Below, piece by piece: positions 1 to 5,222 of a DNA stretch of 5,222 bases. Positions within the stretch are counted from its first letter, which is position 1. Each line of letters starts with the position of its first letter. The DNA is taken from NCBI GenBank assembly GCA_013816415.1, contig JACDEN010000075.1, forward strand, positions 4,032-9,253, read 5' to 3'. Under the pieces are notes generated by a model, which had not been told where the DNA came from, ran no database searches, and worked only from the letters and a program-made list of their open reading frames with translations. The stretch is from Planctomycetota bacterium. Its GTDB lineage: Bacteria > Planctomycetota > UBA11346. A program made the translations under genes and the position numbers.

Positions 1-660
1 GGATTTGGGCAGAAAGAGCTGGTAGAACTGCTGGCCCTTGGGGGTGCCGGCCTCCTCGGCCGGACCGTACATGTTGGTCGAAATGTCGGCGACGCGGCTG
101 GTGTCGTACGCCACGGCGAGGACATCGCTCGCCCCCTCCTCGCCTTCCCACTGCACCGCGGTCTTGAGCGCGCTGCGGATGTCGGCAGCGACCTTCTTGC
201 GCTGAGTCGGGATATCGACATCGGTCCGGCTCGGCGGGTACTCGCGCTCGAACTGCACCATCGCCGCGGTGGCGATCTGCGCGGCCATGCGCGCGATCTC
301 GAGGCCGTCGTGCTGCTTCTGGCTGAACAGGTACTTGTTGGTCGTGGTGCTCATCGACAGGCCGAGGATGACCATGGCGGCGGCGGTGACGACCGAGAGC
401 ACGAGCATGAACTTGGCACGCAGGCCGGTGCCGCGCGGCTTGACGCCGCCGCGCTTGGCGGGTCCGGTCCGCGGCACCGAGGTATCGGCGTGGGAAGTGT
501 GGGAGACGCGATCGCTGGCGGAGCGCGAGCGGCCGGGCGTCTTGGATGCCGGCGGAGGCGTGCGTCCGGGGCTGACCGGTGTCGCTGACGCGGCGCGGGT
601 GCGGCCGGAGACGGCGCTCTTTCCCCGGTTCGGCCCCGTATCTCGACGCTGGTTGACCAT
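1..660 (-). CDS. Partial single-pass membrane protein with disordered basic N-tail and extracytoplasmic domain (possible sensor/signalling protein)
   Basis: The frame is open from an ATG at 660 to the window edge, giving 220 residues with no stop, so the C-terminus is missing. Residues 1-82 are rich in Ser, Thr, Pro, Arg and Gly and look disordered. Residues 84-104 (FMLVLSVVTAAAMVILGLSM plus one) form one clear membrane segment, followed by about 115 residues of mixed polar sequence (TTTNKYLFSQKQHDGLEIAR onward). That arrangement resembles the first membrane helix and periplasmic region of HAMP-type sensors, cyclases or phosphatases, but no HAMP or catalytic domain falls inside the window, so the function is open. 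The basic side (K/R before the helix) predicts a cytoplasmic N-tail. The start is supported by a GGAGG at 672-676, 11 nt upstream and inside the end of pgpA. The gap after pgpA is 17 nt, so it is probably co-transcribed with HPr and pgpA. I am confident that it is coding, much less so about its role. Confidence 0.8.
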   Translation of the reverse strand, partial: MVNQRRDTGPNRGKSAVSGRTRAASATPVSPGRTPPPASKTPGRSRSASDRVSHTSHADTSVPRTGPAKRGGVKPRGTGLRAKFMLVLSVVTAAAMVILGLSMSTTTNKYLFSQKQHDGLEIARMAAQIATAAMVQFEREYPPSRTDVDIPTQRKKVAADIRSALKTAVQWEGEEGASDVLAVAYDTSRVADISTNMYGPAEEAGTPKGQQFYQLFLPKS

Positions 661-671
661 GCGCTCTCCCG

Positions 672-676
672 CCTCC
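672..676 (-). promoter_or_regulatory. Shine-Dalgarno of the partial membrane-protein gene, overlapping the 3' end of pgpA
   Basis: On the minus strand the sequence reads GGAGG, then 11 nt to the ATG at 660; a second purine run (GGGAGAG) lies closer. The pgpA stop codon is at 678-680, so the ribosome site sits in the short gap directly behind it. This fits translational coupling within an operon and decides the start at 660. Confidence 0.6.
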
Positions 677-677
677 G

Positions 678-1175
678 TCAATGGAGGGCAGCGATCGTCA
701 GCATCCCGGCCAGGAGGCCCGCCGCAAGGTCATCCGCCATGATTCCCCAGGCCCCGTGCAGACGCTCCAACCACGTCAGCGGCCAGGGCTTCGCGATGTC
801 GAACAGGCGGAAAAAAATAAATGCTAGGCCCAGGGTAGACAGCGGAGTGGCCGTGAGATGCGTCATCGGCACCATCGCCAGGGCCAGCCACAGGCCGGCC
901 ACCTCGTCGATGACGACCTGGGACGGATCTTTGACCGCGAAGCGGCGGATCGCGGCGGAGCAGCTCCACAGGCCGGCCACGGTGGCGAGGGCGGCTCCGA
1001 TCCACAGTCCTGATGGGAGCCAGCCGACCGGTGCGAGCAGCAGCCAACCGCCTGCCAGCACCGCCGCGCCGAGAGATCCCCAGGTCCCCGGCGCTGGCCG
1101 CAGCAGTCCCAGGCCGAAGGCCGTCGCGACAGCCACCCGCAGGGGCTGCGTCCGGTGCTCGACTCCGTGCTCCAT
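678..1175 (-). CDS. pgpA: Phosphatidylglycerophosphatase A (PgpA)
   Basis: A 165-residue integral membrane protein, the usual size for PgpA. The family removes the phosphate from phosphatidylglycerol-phosphate to give phosphatidylglycerol at the inner membrane. All hallmark blocks are visible in order: GLGLLRPAPGTWGS at 21-34, KDPSQVVIDEVAG at 82-94 with the acidic pair D90-E91, FFRLFDIAKPWP at 121-132, and GIMADDLAAG at 144-153 with D148-D149. These acidic residues are the expected Mg-binding and catalytic set. Hydrophobic segments lie at about 35-50, 56-72, 92-104 and 112-122, with a last one at about 150-163. The ATG at 1175 is 7 nt behind the HPr stop and has no good Shine-Dalgarno, so it is probably read by coupling. 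A GTG at residue 13 would also keep every motif. It sits between HPr and a membrane-protein gene on the same strand. Identification is firm from the motifs; activity itself is inferred from the family. Confidence 0.93.
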   Translation of the reverse strand: MEHGVEHRTQPLRVAVATAFGLGLLRPAPGTWGSLGAAVLAGGWLLLAPVGWLPSGLWIGAALATVAGLWSCSAAIRRFAVKDPSQVVIDEVAGLWLALAMVPMTHLTATPLSTLGLAFIFFRLFDIAKPWPLTWLERLHGAWGIMADDLAAGLLAGMLTIAALH

Positions 1176-1182
1176 CAGTGGG

Positions 1183-1467
1183 TTACGCGTCGACGTCGAG
1201 CTCGCCGAAGCGGCTGTCGACGAGCTCGGCGATGGCCTTCACCGCCTGGCTGGCATCATCGCCGTCGGCGGTGATCTTCAGCTGCGACCCGCATTCGGCG
1301 GCCAGCATCAGCAGTTCGAGCACGCTCTTCGCGTCGACCACCATGTCGTCCTTGGTGATCTGGACATCCGCCGAGAAGCGGCTGGCGGTGGTCGCGATCT
1401 GCGTCGACGGACGGGCATGGAGGCCCATCTTGTTCGTCAGCACCGCAATGACCTCGGCCTTGCCCAT
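1183..1467 (-). CDS. ptsH: HPr-family phosphocarrier protein
   Basis: A 94-residue cytoplasmic protein of the HPr family, which accepts phosphate from PEP via enzyme I and passes it to sugar-specific enzyme II proteins or to regulatory targets. The active-site block NKMGLHARPS is at residues 12-21, with the phospho-accepting histidine at H17 (H15 in classical HPr). The second block, VDAKSVLELLMLAA at 44-57, carries S48, matching Ser46, the site phosphorylated by HPr kinase in organisms that have it. The G-D-D-A segment at 69-72 and the final helix also fit. I chose the ATG at 1467 because it gives normal HPr length and a start right before the first strand; a purine run GGTGGAG lies at 1471-1477. 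The frame continues open upstream to a GTG at 1530, which would add an arginine-rich tail not typical of the family. No enzyme I or II gene is in the window, so a regulatory (Npr-like or orphan) role is possible. It is 7 nt ahead of pgpA. Confidence 0.93.
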   Translation of the reverse strand: MGKAEVIAVLTNKMGLHARPSTQIATTASRFSADVQITKDDMVVDAKSVLELLMLAAECGSQLKITADGDDASQAVKAIAELVDSRFGELDVDA

Positions 1468-1488
1468 CGTCTCCACCGTGGATCGCGT

Positions 1489-1528
1489 GCGTCTAGGCGA
1501 CGCGAGGGCGCACGTTGTAGCGCCCCGC
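1489..1528 (-). promoter_or_regulatory. Two GC hairpins in the leader just upstream of HPr
   Basis: In the presumed 5' leader of the HPr gene two stems follow each other. The first pairs 1506-1511 (gggcgc) with 1520-1525 (gcgccc) around an 8-nt loop, extended by 1502-1504 with 1526-1528 across a one-base bulge. The second pairs 1489-1493 (gcgtc) with 1499-1503 (gacgc) around a 5-nt loop. They share bases 1502-1503, so only one full version of each can form at a time. Neither is followed by a T-run on either strand, so they are not canonical intrinsic terminators. A regulatory role is inference; in GC-rich DNA short stems of this kind also occur by chance. Confidence 0.3.
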
Positions 1529-1539
1529 ACCGTCTATGC

Positions 1540-1685
1540 AAACCGCCTGGAGGCGACATTCGGGGGCGGCTGCTGCGTTGCCTCCTCGTCATTTCCGACG
1601 AGGAAACTTCCTCGTACCCCTCCGGGTAGGCTTCGCGCTCGGACGCCTTGCATCCGCCCCCGACTGTCGCCTCCAGGCAGGGTTT
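1540..1685. repeat. Large near-perfect inverted repeat with nested hairpins (palindromic element or structured RNA)
   Basis: The arm 1545-1569 and the reverse complement of 1654-1678 agree at 24 of 25 positions; the only difference is t1559 against c1664. A further 5 bp (aaacc at 1540-1544 with ggttt at 1681-1685) extends the stem across a 2-nt bulge. Each arm begins with its own small palindrome (gcctggaggc at 1545-1554; gcctccaggc at 1669-1678). The 84-nt interior (1570-1653) holds more pairing: tcctcgtc 1583-1590 with gacgagga 1597-1604; acgagga-type pairing of 1598-1604 with 1609-1615; taccc 1615-1619 with gggta 1624-1628; and aggc-type pairing of 1580-1583 with 1628-1631. The element sits between the phosphoesterase stop (1794) and the HPr start (1467). 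No T-tract follows either arm and I see no target-site duplication or transposase. The remaining intergenic bases 1686-1793 show nothing I can assign. It could be a REPIN/MITE-like dispersed repeat or a leader RNA. Confidence 0.8.
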
Positions 1686-1793
1686 TGGGGTCAAAGTGCT
1701 CGGGGAGCAGTCGGCCGTGTCGGGCGGACGTCTCGTAATTCGTCCAGCAACCATCCGCGAGCGCTTGAATCGACGCCAACCGGGATCCAGGGT

Positions 1794-2552
1794 CTATTCG
1801 CCGCGGAACAGTCTTTCGGCAAATCGGTAATCGAGGGCTTCGACCTTCTTGAATCGGGCCGCCGTCTCATCGATGTCATAGGCGACGCGACGCCAATAGA
1901 CCGCGTCGCCCGAGTACAGCGCGTAGCACGCCCGGGGATCGTGGTCGCGGGGCTGGCCGACCGAACCGACGTTGACCAGATATTGGCCGTCGGAGATGTC
2001 GAAGCCGTCCGGCAGTTCGCTGGCCGGCAGGAAGCAGCGGTCGTTGGTGAAGACGCCGGGGCGATGGGTGTGGCCGACGAAGCACAGCCGTTTGAATCCG
2101 GCGAAGATGCCCTCCATCTTGCCGTGGTCGGAGCCTTCCCAGAGGTCGCTTTCGAGCACGTACTCCATCACCGGATCGCGGGGAGAGCCGTGTACGAGCA
2201 GCACGTCGTTGATCTCGTGCCGCACCGGCAGGTTCTCCATCAGCTGCCAGATCGCGTTGCGGCGCGCCGACGGAGAGGTCTTCTGCAGGGTCTCGCGCGT
2301 CCAGTCGATGGCGCGTTTCGCCGCGGAATGGAAACCGAACGCGCCGTACAGCACCGCGTGCTCGTGGTTGCCCATGAGGATGAGCTTGCAGCGCGAGGCG
2401 ACGATATCGAGGCACTCGATCGGCTCGGGGCCGTAGCCGACGACATCGCCCAGGCAGTAGATCTTCTCGACCTGGCCGACCGAATCGATGTCCTTCAGGA
2501 CCGCGTTCAGGGCGGGCAGATTCGAATGGATGTCGGAGATGAACGCGATCAC
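1794..2552 (-). CDS. Calcineurin-like metallophosphoesterase (YfcE/MJ0936-type)
   Basis: A 252-residue protein with the full metallophosphoesterase motif set: D7-x-H9 (SDIHSN), GDVVG at 35-39, GNHEH at 61-65, the isolated metal histidine H121 in LLVHGSPRDP, and GHTHRPG at 160-166. NVGSVGQPRD at 194-203 is the usual C-terminal signature of the YfcE/MJ0936 branch. Such enzymes use a two-metal centre to hydrolyse phosphodiesters or phosphomonoesters in the cytoplasm; the physiological substrate cannot be read from the sequence. There is no signal peptide or membrane segment. The start codon is GTG at 2552-2550, chosen because the conserved first strand (IAFISDIHSN) begins immediately; there is no convincing Shine-Dalgarno before it. 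It follows the glycosyltransferase by 120 nt and precedes the inverted-repeat element. The VGYGPEP and DWTRETLQ segments resemble planctomycete members, by memory only. Family assignment is firm, substrate unknown. Confidence 0.92.
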   Translation of the reverse strand: MIAFISDIHSNLPALNAVLKDIDSVGQVEKIYCLGDVVGYGPEPIECLDIVASRCKLILMGNHEHAVLYGAFGFHSAAKRAIDWTRETLQKTSPSARRNAIWQLMENLPVRHEINDVLLVHGSPRDPVMEYVLESDLWEGSDHGKMEGIFAGFKRLCFVGHTHRPGVFTNDRCFLPASELPDGFDISDGQYLVNVGSVGQPRDHDPRACYALYSGDAVYWRRVAYDIDETAARFKKVEALDYRFAERLFRGE

Positions 2553-2672
2553 GGGGGAGGTGCCTGCGGGGCGGAAGGATCGCCGGCGGCCACGGACTGT
2601 CCAGCGGCGATGCCACGATCGGCGTCCGGACCGGCCCAGACGCGGGCAAGGGCCGTCGACACGGCGCCTAGG

Positions 2673-3791
2673 TCAGCGGATCCGCGTCTCGGAGATGCGC
2701 TTGTAGGTGGTGCTGCTCTCGGCCTTGGCGTTTGAATTGGCGGTGTCGCCGAGAGCGACGCGGTACAGTTCGACGCATGCCTCACTTATGATGGCGACGT
2801 CGTAGCGTTCCTTGGCCAGCAGCCGGCCGGCCTCGCCGAGCACCCGTCGGAGCGCGGGATCGGTCAGTTGGCGGAGCGCGTCCGCCAGCGTGCCCGAGCG
2901 GTCCGGAGCGACCAGCAGCGCGGTCTGGCCATCGCGCACCAGTTCCGGCGCGCCTCCGACCGCGAGCGCCACCACCGGGCGTGCGCACGCCATCGCCTCG
3001 AGCACCGGCACCGACACGCGGTCGTCGGTGCGCAGATCCGCGAAGACGTCGATATGCGACATGAACCCGGTGTCCTCGGGCGCGACCGACTGGATCAGTC
3101 CCTGGGAATCCGTGCGCTCGAGCAGGCTCTCGAGGCGCTCGCGGTCTTCCGACGTCGCTGGACGGAACAGACCGCGCACCGGCAGATCGCGGCGCAGGCC
3201 TCGGATGGCTTCGCACAGCCGCTCGATGCCGGAAGAGGGATCGAAGGAACCGGAGAAGCCGATGACGGTCTGGCCATCGGCGGTGCGGTAGCGGCACGAA
3301 CCCGCGGCCGCGACATCGACGCCGGGCGGGAGGATGGTCGCGCGATCCCGGCCGAGTCCGATCTTGCCGAGATAATACGCGCGCAGGCTCTCGGTCGGAA
3401 GCAGCACCCAGGCGATGCGCGGATCGCGCAGGAGGCGGGCCGTATGGGCGGTCTCGCGGCCATGGACACTGACCACGACCGACAGCGACAGCCGGCGCGC
3501 GAGGTCGAGGGCGACCTGCAGCAGTTCGAGGTCATGGACATGGATGAGGTCGGGAGTCCAGGTCGCGATGGTGCGGGCGAATTCGGTACGGGCGCCGAAG
3601 AGCGAGGCGAAGAGGCCCGAGCCATACGCCATCACCTGCACGGCAGGGACAGGGGCCACCTCATCCAATTCTGGCACCGCCACCGCCGACGCATGGCCTT
3701 GGCGCGTGAGCGCTGCGATCAGGGTCCTGGCGCCATCGCCGGCGGGTCCAGGGCGGGAGCCGACGAAATGCAGGATACGCAATGGGATCAT
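2673..3791 (-). CDS. GT4-like (GT-B fold) glycosyltransferase
   Basis: A 372-residue protein with the two-Rossmann layout of family 4 glycosyltransferases, which transfer a sugar from a nucleotide donor to an acceptor. The N-terminal acceptor domain starts ILHFVGSRPGPAGDGARTLI (6-25) and includes DLIHVHD at 81-87 and SVHGRE at 108-113. The hinge is ILPPGVDV at 153-160, and the C-terminal donor domain opens with GFSGSFDPSSGIERL at 178-192. The donor-binding block VLEAMACARPVVALAVGGAPE runs from 263 to 283. The usual E-x7-E pair appears here as D257-x7-E265, and the position expected to be Gly after LEAMA is Cys. No signal peptide or membrane helix is visible, so it probably acts at the cytoplasmic side of the membrane. 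The last 25 residues are polar and probably disordered. The ATG at 3791 overlaps the yacG stop by 4 nt, which implies coupled translation. Donor and acceptor are unknown; an envelope glycan or lipid is the likely target. Confidence 0.9.
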   Translation of the reverse strand: MIPLRILHFVGSRPGPAGDGARTLIAALTRQGHASAVAVPELDEVAPVPAVQVMAYGSGLFASLFGARTEFARTIATWTPDLIHVHDLELLQVALDLARRLSLSVVVSVHGRETAHTARLLRDPRIAWVLLPTESLRAYYLGKIGLGRDRATILPPGVDVAAAGSCRYRTADGQTVIGFSGSFDPSSGIERLCEAIRGLRRDLPVRGLFRPATSEDRERLESLLERTDSQGLIQSVAPEDTGFMSHIDVFADLRTDDRVSVPVLEAMACARPVVALAVGGAPELVRDGQTALLVAPDRSGTLADALRQLTDPALRRVLGEAGRLLAKERYDVAIISEACVELYRVALGDTANSNAKAESSTTYKRISETRIR

Positions 3792-4000
3792 GCGCGCGCA
3801 GCCCGGGGCGGATCCATCGGCGCATCGATGTCCTCGCCGTCGCCCAGCTCGGAGCCTGGGACCACGAATCCGCCGTCGATCCAGCGACCGAAATCACGAA
3901 GGCGGCATCGCGATGAGCAGAAGGGGAAGGCCTCGGTGAGCTGGGCCTTTTCCAGGAGCGTCTTCCGTCCGCAGGTCGGGCAGGGCCATTCGGCGGGCAT
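3788..4000 (-). CDS. yacG: YacG-type small zinc-binding protein
   Basis: A 70-residue protein with four cysteines in the YacG pattern: C7-P-T-C10 and, after a short linker, FPFCSSRC with C28 and C32, followed by RLRDFGRWIDG (33-43) and VVPG (46-49). These match the family consensus CPxCG ... FCSxRCxxxDLGxW ... IPG. Escherichia coli YacG binds zinc and inhibits DNA gyrase through GyrB; that role is carried over by family only. The C-terminal 20 residues are acidic then basic and likely flexible. I chose the ATG at 4000 because it places the first Cys pair near the N-terminus and gives normal length; GTG at 4018 and ATG at 4129 are in frame upstream but add unconserved sequence. Its stop overlaps the glycosyltransferase ATG. 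It is divergent from dacB, with a 127-nt gap in which I see no convincing promoter boxes. Confidence 0.88.
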   Translation of the reverse strand: MPAEWPCPTCGRKTLLEKAQLTEAFPFCSSRCRLRDFGRWIDGGFVVPGSELGDGEDIDAPMDPPRAARA

Positions 4001-4115
4001 CTCACCAGTGTCGCACACGCGGCGGCCAGGCAAGACCTCGGTGGCACTGCGTCCATCACCGAAACGTCTGCAACGATAGGCCGGAGAACGGTGGTGGCCT
4101 TCCCGCAGGGACGCT

Positions 4116-4119
4116 AGGA
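4116..4119 (+). promoter_or_regulatory. Shine-Dalgarno of dacB
   Basis: AGGA at 4116-4119 lies 8 nt before the ATG at 4128, a normal spacing. It favours this start over the in-frame ATG at 4137, which would shorten the positive n-region of the signal peptide. Confidence 0.5.
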
Positions 4120-4127
4120 TCGGGATC

Positions 4128-5222
4128 ATGAGGTGGATGCGGTCCCTGGTCGTCCTGCTGCTCCTGGCACATGCCAGCGCATCCGACCTATCTGCCCAAC
4201 TGGACAAGGCCTTGGAGTCGGTTCCCGCGGGCGGAAAGGCCGGCGTGGCGGTGCTCGACCTGACCACCGACAGCTGGCTCTACCTGGCGGACTCCGATCG
4301 GCCGCTGTCCCTTGCCTCCACAACGAAACTCCTGATTGCCGCGGCGTCGTTCGCCCAGTTCGGGCCCCAATACCAGTTCTCCACCCGGATGGTGGCCCTC
4401 GGACCCCAACAAGGGGATTCGGTACCCGGGCTGGGCATCATCGGCGGCGGCGACCCCTGCCTGGACGGACACTTCTATGACGACGACCCGGACCAGGCGT
4501 TCCTGCAATGGGCAACCCACTGCAAACGCCTGGGCATCGTCCGCGTCGCCGGTGACATCGTGGTCGATGCCCGTCTGTTCGCAGGCCCGATCCGGCCATC
4601 CACCTATCCCCAGGATGTCGAGAACCAGCAGCGCTGGTACAGCGCCCCGGCGAGCGCCTTCGCCTGGAACGACAACTGCATTGAGGTGCGGGTCGTGCCG
4701 ACGGTGCCCGGCCACCCTGCCGACGTCCAGGTCAGGCCGCACTCGGCGCGCATCCAGATCCGCAACCTCACCCGCACCACCGCCGGCAAGGGCGACAGCC
4801 GCTTCAGCGTCACCCGCGACGGCGACCAGAACATCGTCACGGTCAGCGGCACCTACGCCAAGGCCACCGCCTGGTTTCCGCTCGCCATCGCCACCGACCC
4901 GGACCTGCTGGCCGCCGACCATCTGAAGAGCCTGTTCGAACGCTCCGGCATCACGGTGACCGGCAACGTACGTCTGGGCAGCGTCGATGCGGGCGCAGGA
5001 CCGCTGCTGGTCGACCTCCGGCACGATCTGGTGCCGGCGCTGACGCTGATGAACCAGCACAGCCAGAACTTCTACGCCGAGCAGATGCTGCGTCTGGTCG
5101 GAGCGCGGCGCGGCGGCGACGGTTCGATCGACTCCGGTCGCCGCGCGGTGCTCGAGATCCTCGCCGGCCCGCTCGGCACATCGGCCAGCACGCTGACGCT
5201 CCTCGATGGCTCGGGACTCAGC
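4128..5222 (+). CDS. dacB: Partial D-alanyl-D-alanine carboxypeptidase/endopeptidase, peptidase S13 (PBP4/DacB)
   Basis: The frame is open from 4128 to the right edge (365 residues, no stop), so roughly the last quarter is missing by comparison with the usual 450-500 residues. Residues 1-18 form a signal peptide (MRWMRSLVVLLLLAHASA), so the enzyme is exported. The catalytic SxxK box is S64-T-T-K67 in LASTTKLLIAA. The large insert domain typical of S13 enzymes follows (about 85-290) and contains WYSAPASAFAWNDNC at 170-184. The second box, SxN, is S312-Q-N314 in HSQNFYAEQMLR, and DGSGLS at 360-365 is the conserved segment that precedes the KTG box, which lies outside the window. The family trims or cleaves peptidoglycan cross-links in the periplasm. 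It is the only plus-strand gene and is divergent from yacG. Nothing suggests truncation other than the window edge. The family call is strong; the balance of carboxypeptidase and endopeptidase activity is not readable. Confidence 0.94.
   Translation, partial: MRWMRSLVVLLLLAHASASDLSAQLDKALESVPAGGKAGVAVLDLTTDSWLYLADSDRPLSLASTTKLLIAAASFAQFGPQYQFSTRMVALGPQQGDSVPGLGIIGGGDPCLDGHFYDDDPDQAFLQWATHCKRLGIVRVAGDIVVDARLFAGPIRPSTYPQDVENQQRWYSAPASAFAWNDNCIEVRVVPTVPGHPADVQVRPHSARIQIRNLTRTTAGKGDSRFSVTRDGDQNIVTVSGTYAKATAWFPLAIATDPDLLAADHLKSLFERSGITVTGNVRLGSVDAGAGPLLVDLRHDLVPALTLMNQHSQNFYAEQMLRLVGARRGGDGSIDSGRRAVLEILAGPLGTSASTLTLLDGSGLS

Noticed and set aside
269..742. Plus-strand open frames over the left third of the window
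   Set aside because: They are antisense to the membrane-protein and pgpA genes, whose own frames carry clear domain or membrane signals. Long antisense frames are common at this GC content.
1468..1530. N-terminal extension of HPr to the GTG at 1530
   Set aside because: It would add 21 Arg/Thr-rich residues that the HPr fold does not have. The ATG at 1467 gives the normal start and length.
1540..1685. Integron attC site
   Set aside because: The length and imperfect palindrome would fit, but the arm ends lack the RYYYAAC and GTTRRRY core sites, and there is no cassette array.
1540..1685. Intrinsic terminator for the phosphoesterase gene
   Set aside because: The stem is much longer than a normal terminator, and the minus-strand 3' arm is followed by GGTTTGCATAG with no real T-run.
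1437..1779. Open frames running through the intergenic region on the minus strand
   Set aside because: They cross the inverted repeat and its hairpins in several frames, start at weak codons, overlap the HPr gene or end beside it, and show no recognisable domain. The palindromic DNA explains them better.
4001..4267. Upstream in-frame extension of yacG, including an ATG at 4129 that overlaps the dacB ATG
   Set aside because: The extension runs antisense to the dacB signal peptide and has no YacG-like sequence. The family normally begins just before the first Cys pair.

Overview
The window is GC-rich bacterial chromosome with tightly packed genes. Five complete genes and one partial gene lie on the minus strand, and one partial gene lies on the plus strand. 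The best lineage guess is a member of the Planctomycetota. That rests on the style of the DacB-like protein (an N-D-N-C stretch after W-Y-S-A-P) and of the calcineurin-like phosphoesterase (V-G-Y-G-P and W-T-R segments). It comes from family resemblance read by eye, not from a search.

Layout, read 5'->3' on the minus strand. (1) 4000-3788: a short YacG-type zinc protein, whose stop overlaps by 4 nt (ATGA) the start of (2) 3791-2673, a GT4-like glycosyltransferase. After a 120-nt spacer comes (3) 2552-1794, a YfcE/MJ0936-like metallophosphoesterase starting at GTG. Next is a 326-nt non-coding stretch (1468-1793). It holds a large near-perfect inverted repeat (1540-1685, arms of 25 bp with one mismatch) with nested, mutually exclusive hairpins inside, then two small GC hairpins just upstream of the next gene. 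(4) 1467-1183: HPr phosphocarrier. (5) 1175-678: phosphatidylglycerophosphatase A. (6) 660 to the left edge: a partial single-pass membrane protein with a long disordered basic N-terminal tail and the start of an extracytoplasmic domain. HPr, PgpA and this protein are separated by only 7 and 17 nt and probably form one operon. On the plus strand, divergent from yacG, a secreted peptidase S13 (PBP4/DacB-type D-Ala-D-Ala carboxypeptidase) begins at 4128 and runs off the right edge before its KTG box.

Most of the genes serve the cell envelope: a PG-phosphate phosphatase for phospholipids, a glycosyltransferase, a peptidoglycan hydrolase/carboxypeptidase and a membrane protein. HPr, the YacG-like protein and the phosphoesterase are the likely cytoplasmic control or housekeeping genes. 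The part of the window least explained by known genes is the 1540-1685 inverted-repeat element. It could be a dispersed palindromic element (REPIN- or MITE-like) or a structured RNA in the leader of the HPr operon. I cannot tell which without genome-wide searches.
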